Source: Caldilineaceae bacterium
GTDB taxonomy: Bacteria; Chloroflexota; Anaerolineae; Caldilineales; Caldilineaceae
Assembly (NCBI GenBank): GCA_022823185.1
Contig: JAJDXQ010000020.1
Coordinates: 1 to 64,000, forward strand
DNA length: 64,000 nt
Direction of reading: 5' to 3'
Position numbers and translations under genes: made by a program. Positions 63,891 through 64,000 of the stretch are shown here, one piece after another; the stretch's first letter is position 1, and each line of letters begins with the position of its first letter. Under the pieces are notes generated by a model. That model did no database searches and had not been told where the DNA came from. It saw only the letters and a list, made by a program, of their open reading frames with translations.

Positions 63891-64000
63891 GGATGGGCGA
63901 GTCTGGGCAAGGTCCTGTGATGAATAGGCGATGTCTGAGCGTTAATGAGCCTCCGACGAGGGGTTGAGGGGGGAGTTGGGTGGGTTTATGGGCGTAGCGG

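Noticed and set aside
1..64000. tRNA, rRNA, tmRNA or RNase P genes
   Set aside because: None recognised by eye in the intergenic regions. A covariance-model search would settle this.

Overview
The window looks like chromosomal DNA of an uncultured, GC-rich member of the Chloroflexota. I infer this from gene content: DUF4013 and DUF3048 proteins, a baseplate-J-like membrane protein, molybdenum hydroxylases, M42 peptidases and a sugar-acid catabolic operon. No rRNA or tRNA gene is visible to anchor the taxonomy, so the assignment is an inference. There is no CRISPR array, integrase, transposase or prophage. Most genes are housekeeping, in short operons, separated by intergenic stretches that carry dispersed and tandem repeats.

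Region 1 (1-9640): the end of a polar amino-acid ABC transporter (binding protein tail plus permease); a minus-strand nitrogen-sensing unit with amtB and two P-II genes, joined by strong hairpins and a possible acidic micro-ORF; pdxS and pdxT for pyridoxal 5'-phosphate; a DUF4013 membrane protein; queG.

Region 2 (9640-18250): rpsO with its promoter, pnp with an Arg/Gly-rich tail, lepB, a fusion of an AI-2E-type membrane domain to a HAD phosphatase domain, and comEC.

Region 3 (18360-24950): a three-subunit molybdenum hydroxylase (FAD, 2Fe-2S and Mo subunits) followed by a MoaD/ThiS-like protein and a terminator, then a solitary DPPY-type DNA methyltransferase and a repeat-rich spacer.

Region 4 (24950-33163): mutL, a YdjM-like membrane protein, the tig-clpP-clpX proteostasis set, and mutY on the other strand.

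Region 5 (33215-45421): three tandem M42 metallopeptidases behind a small zinc-ribbon membrane protein; an ABC-2 exporter (ATPase plus two permeases); alaS; a baseplate-J-like protein; ruvX; and a HepT/MntA-type HEPN/nucleotidyltransferase pair whose HEPN gene carries an in-frame amber codon.

Region 6 (45636-55000): glutamate-type dehydrogenase, a TIM-barrel sugar-phosphate isomerase-like protein, mtaB, a UMF1/Atg22-type transporter, pyruvate kinase and a DUF3048 lipoprotein.

Region 7 (55085-63620): a minus-strand four-gene catabolic operon (enolase-superfamily dehydratase, SelA-like PLP enzyme, alanine/serine-glyoxylate-type aminotransferase, GlcD-type FAD/Fe-S oxidoreductase) facing a divergent fumarylacetoacetate-hydrolase-family gene. 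Together these suggest breakdown of a sugar acid to keto acids, glyoxylate/glycolate or lactate. The window ends in a 10-bp-period tandem repeat, related in inverted orientation to one near 9.3 kb.
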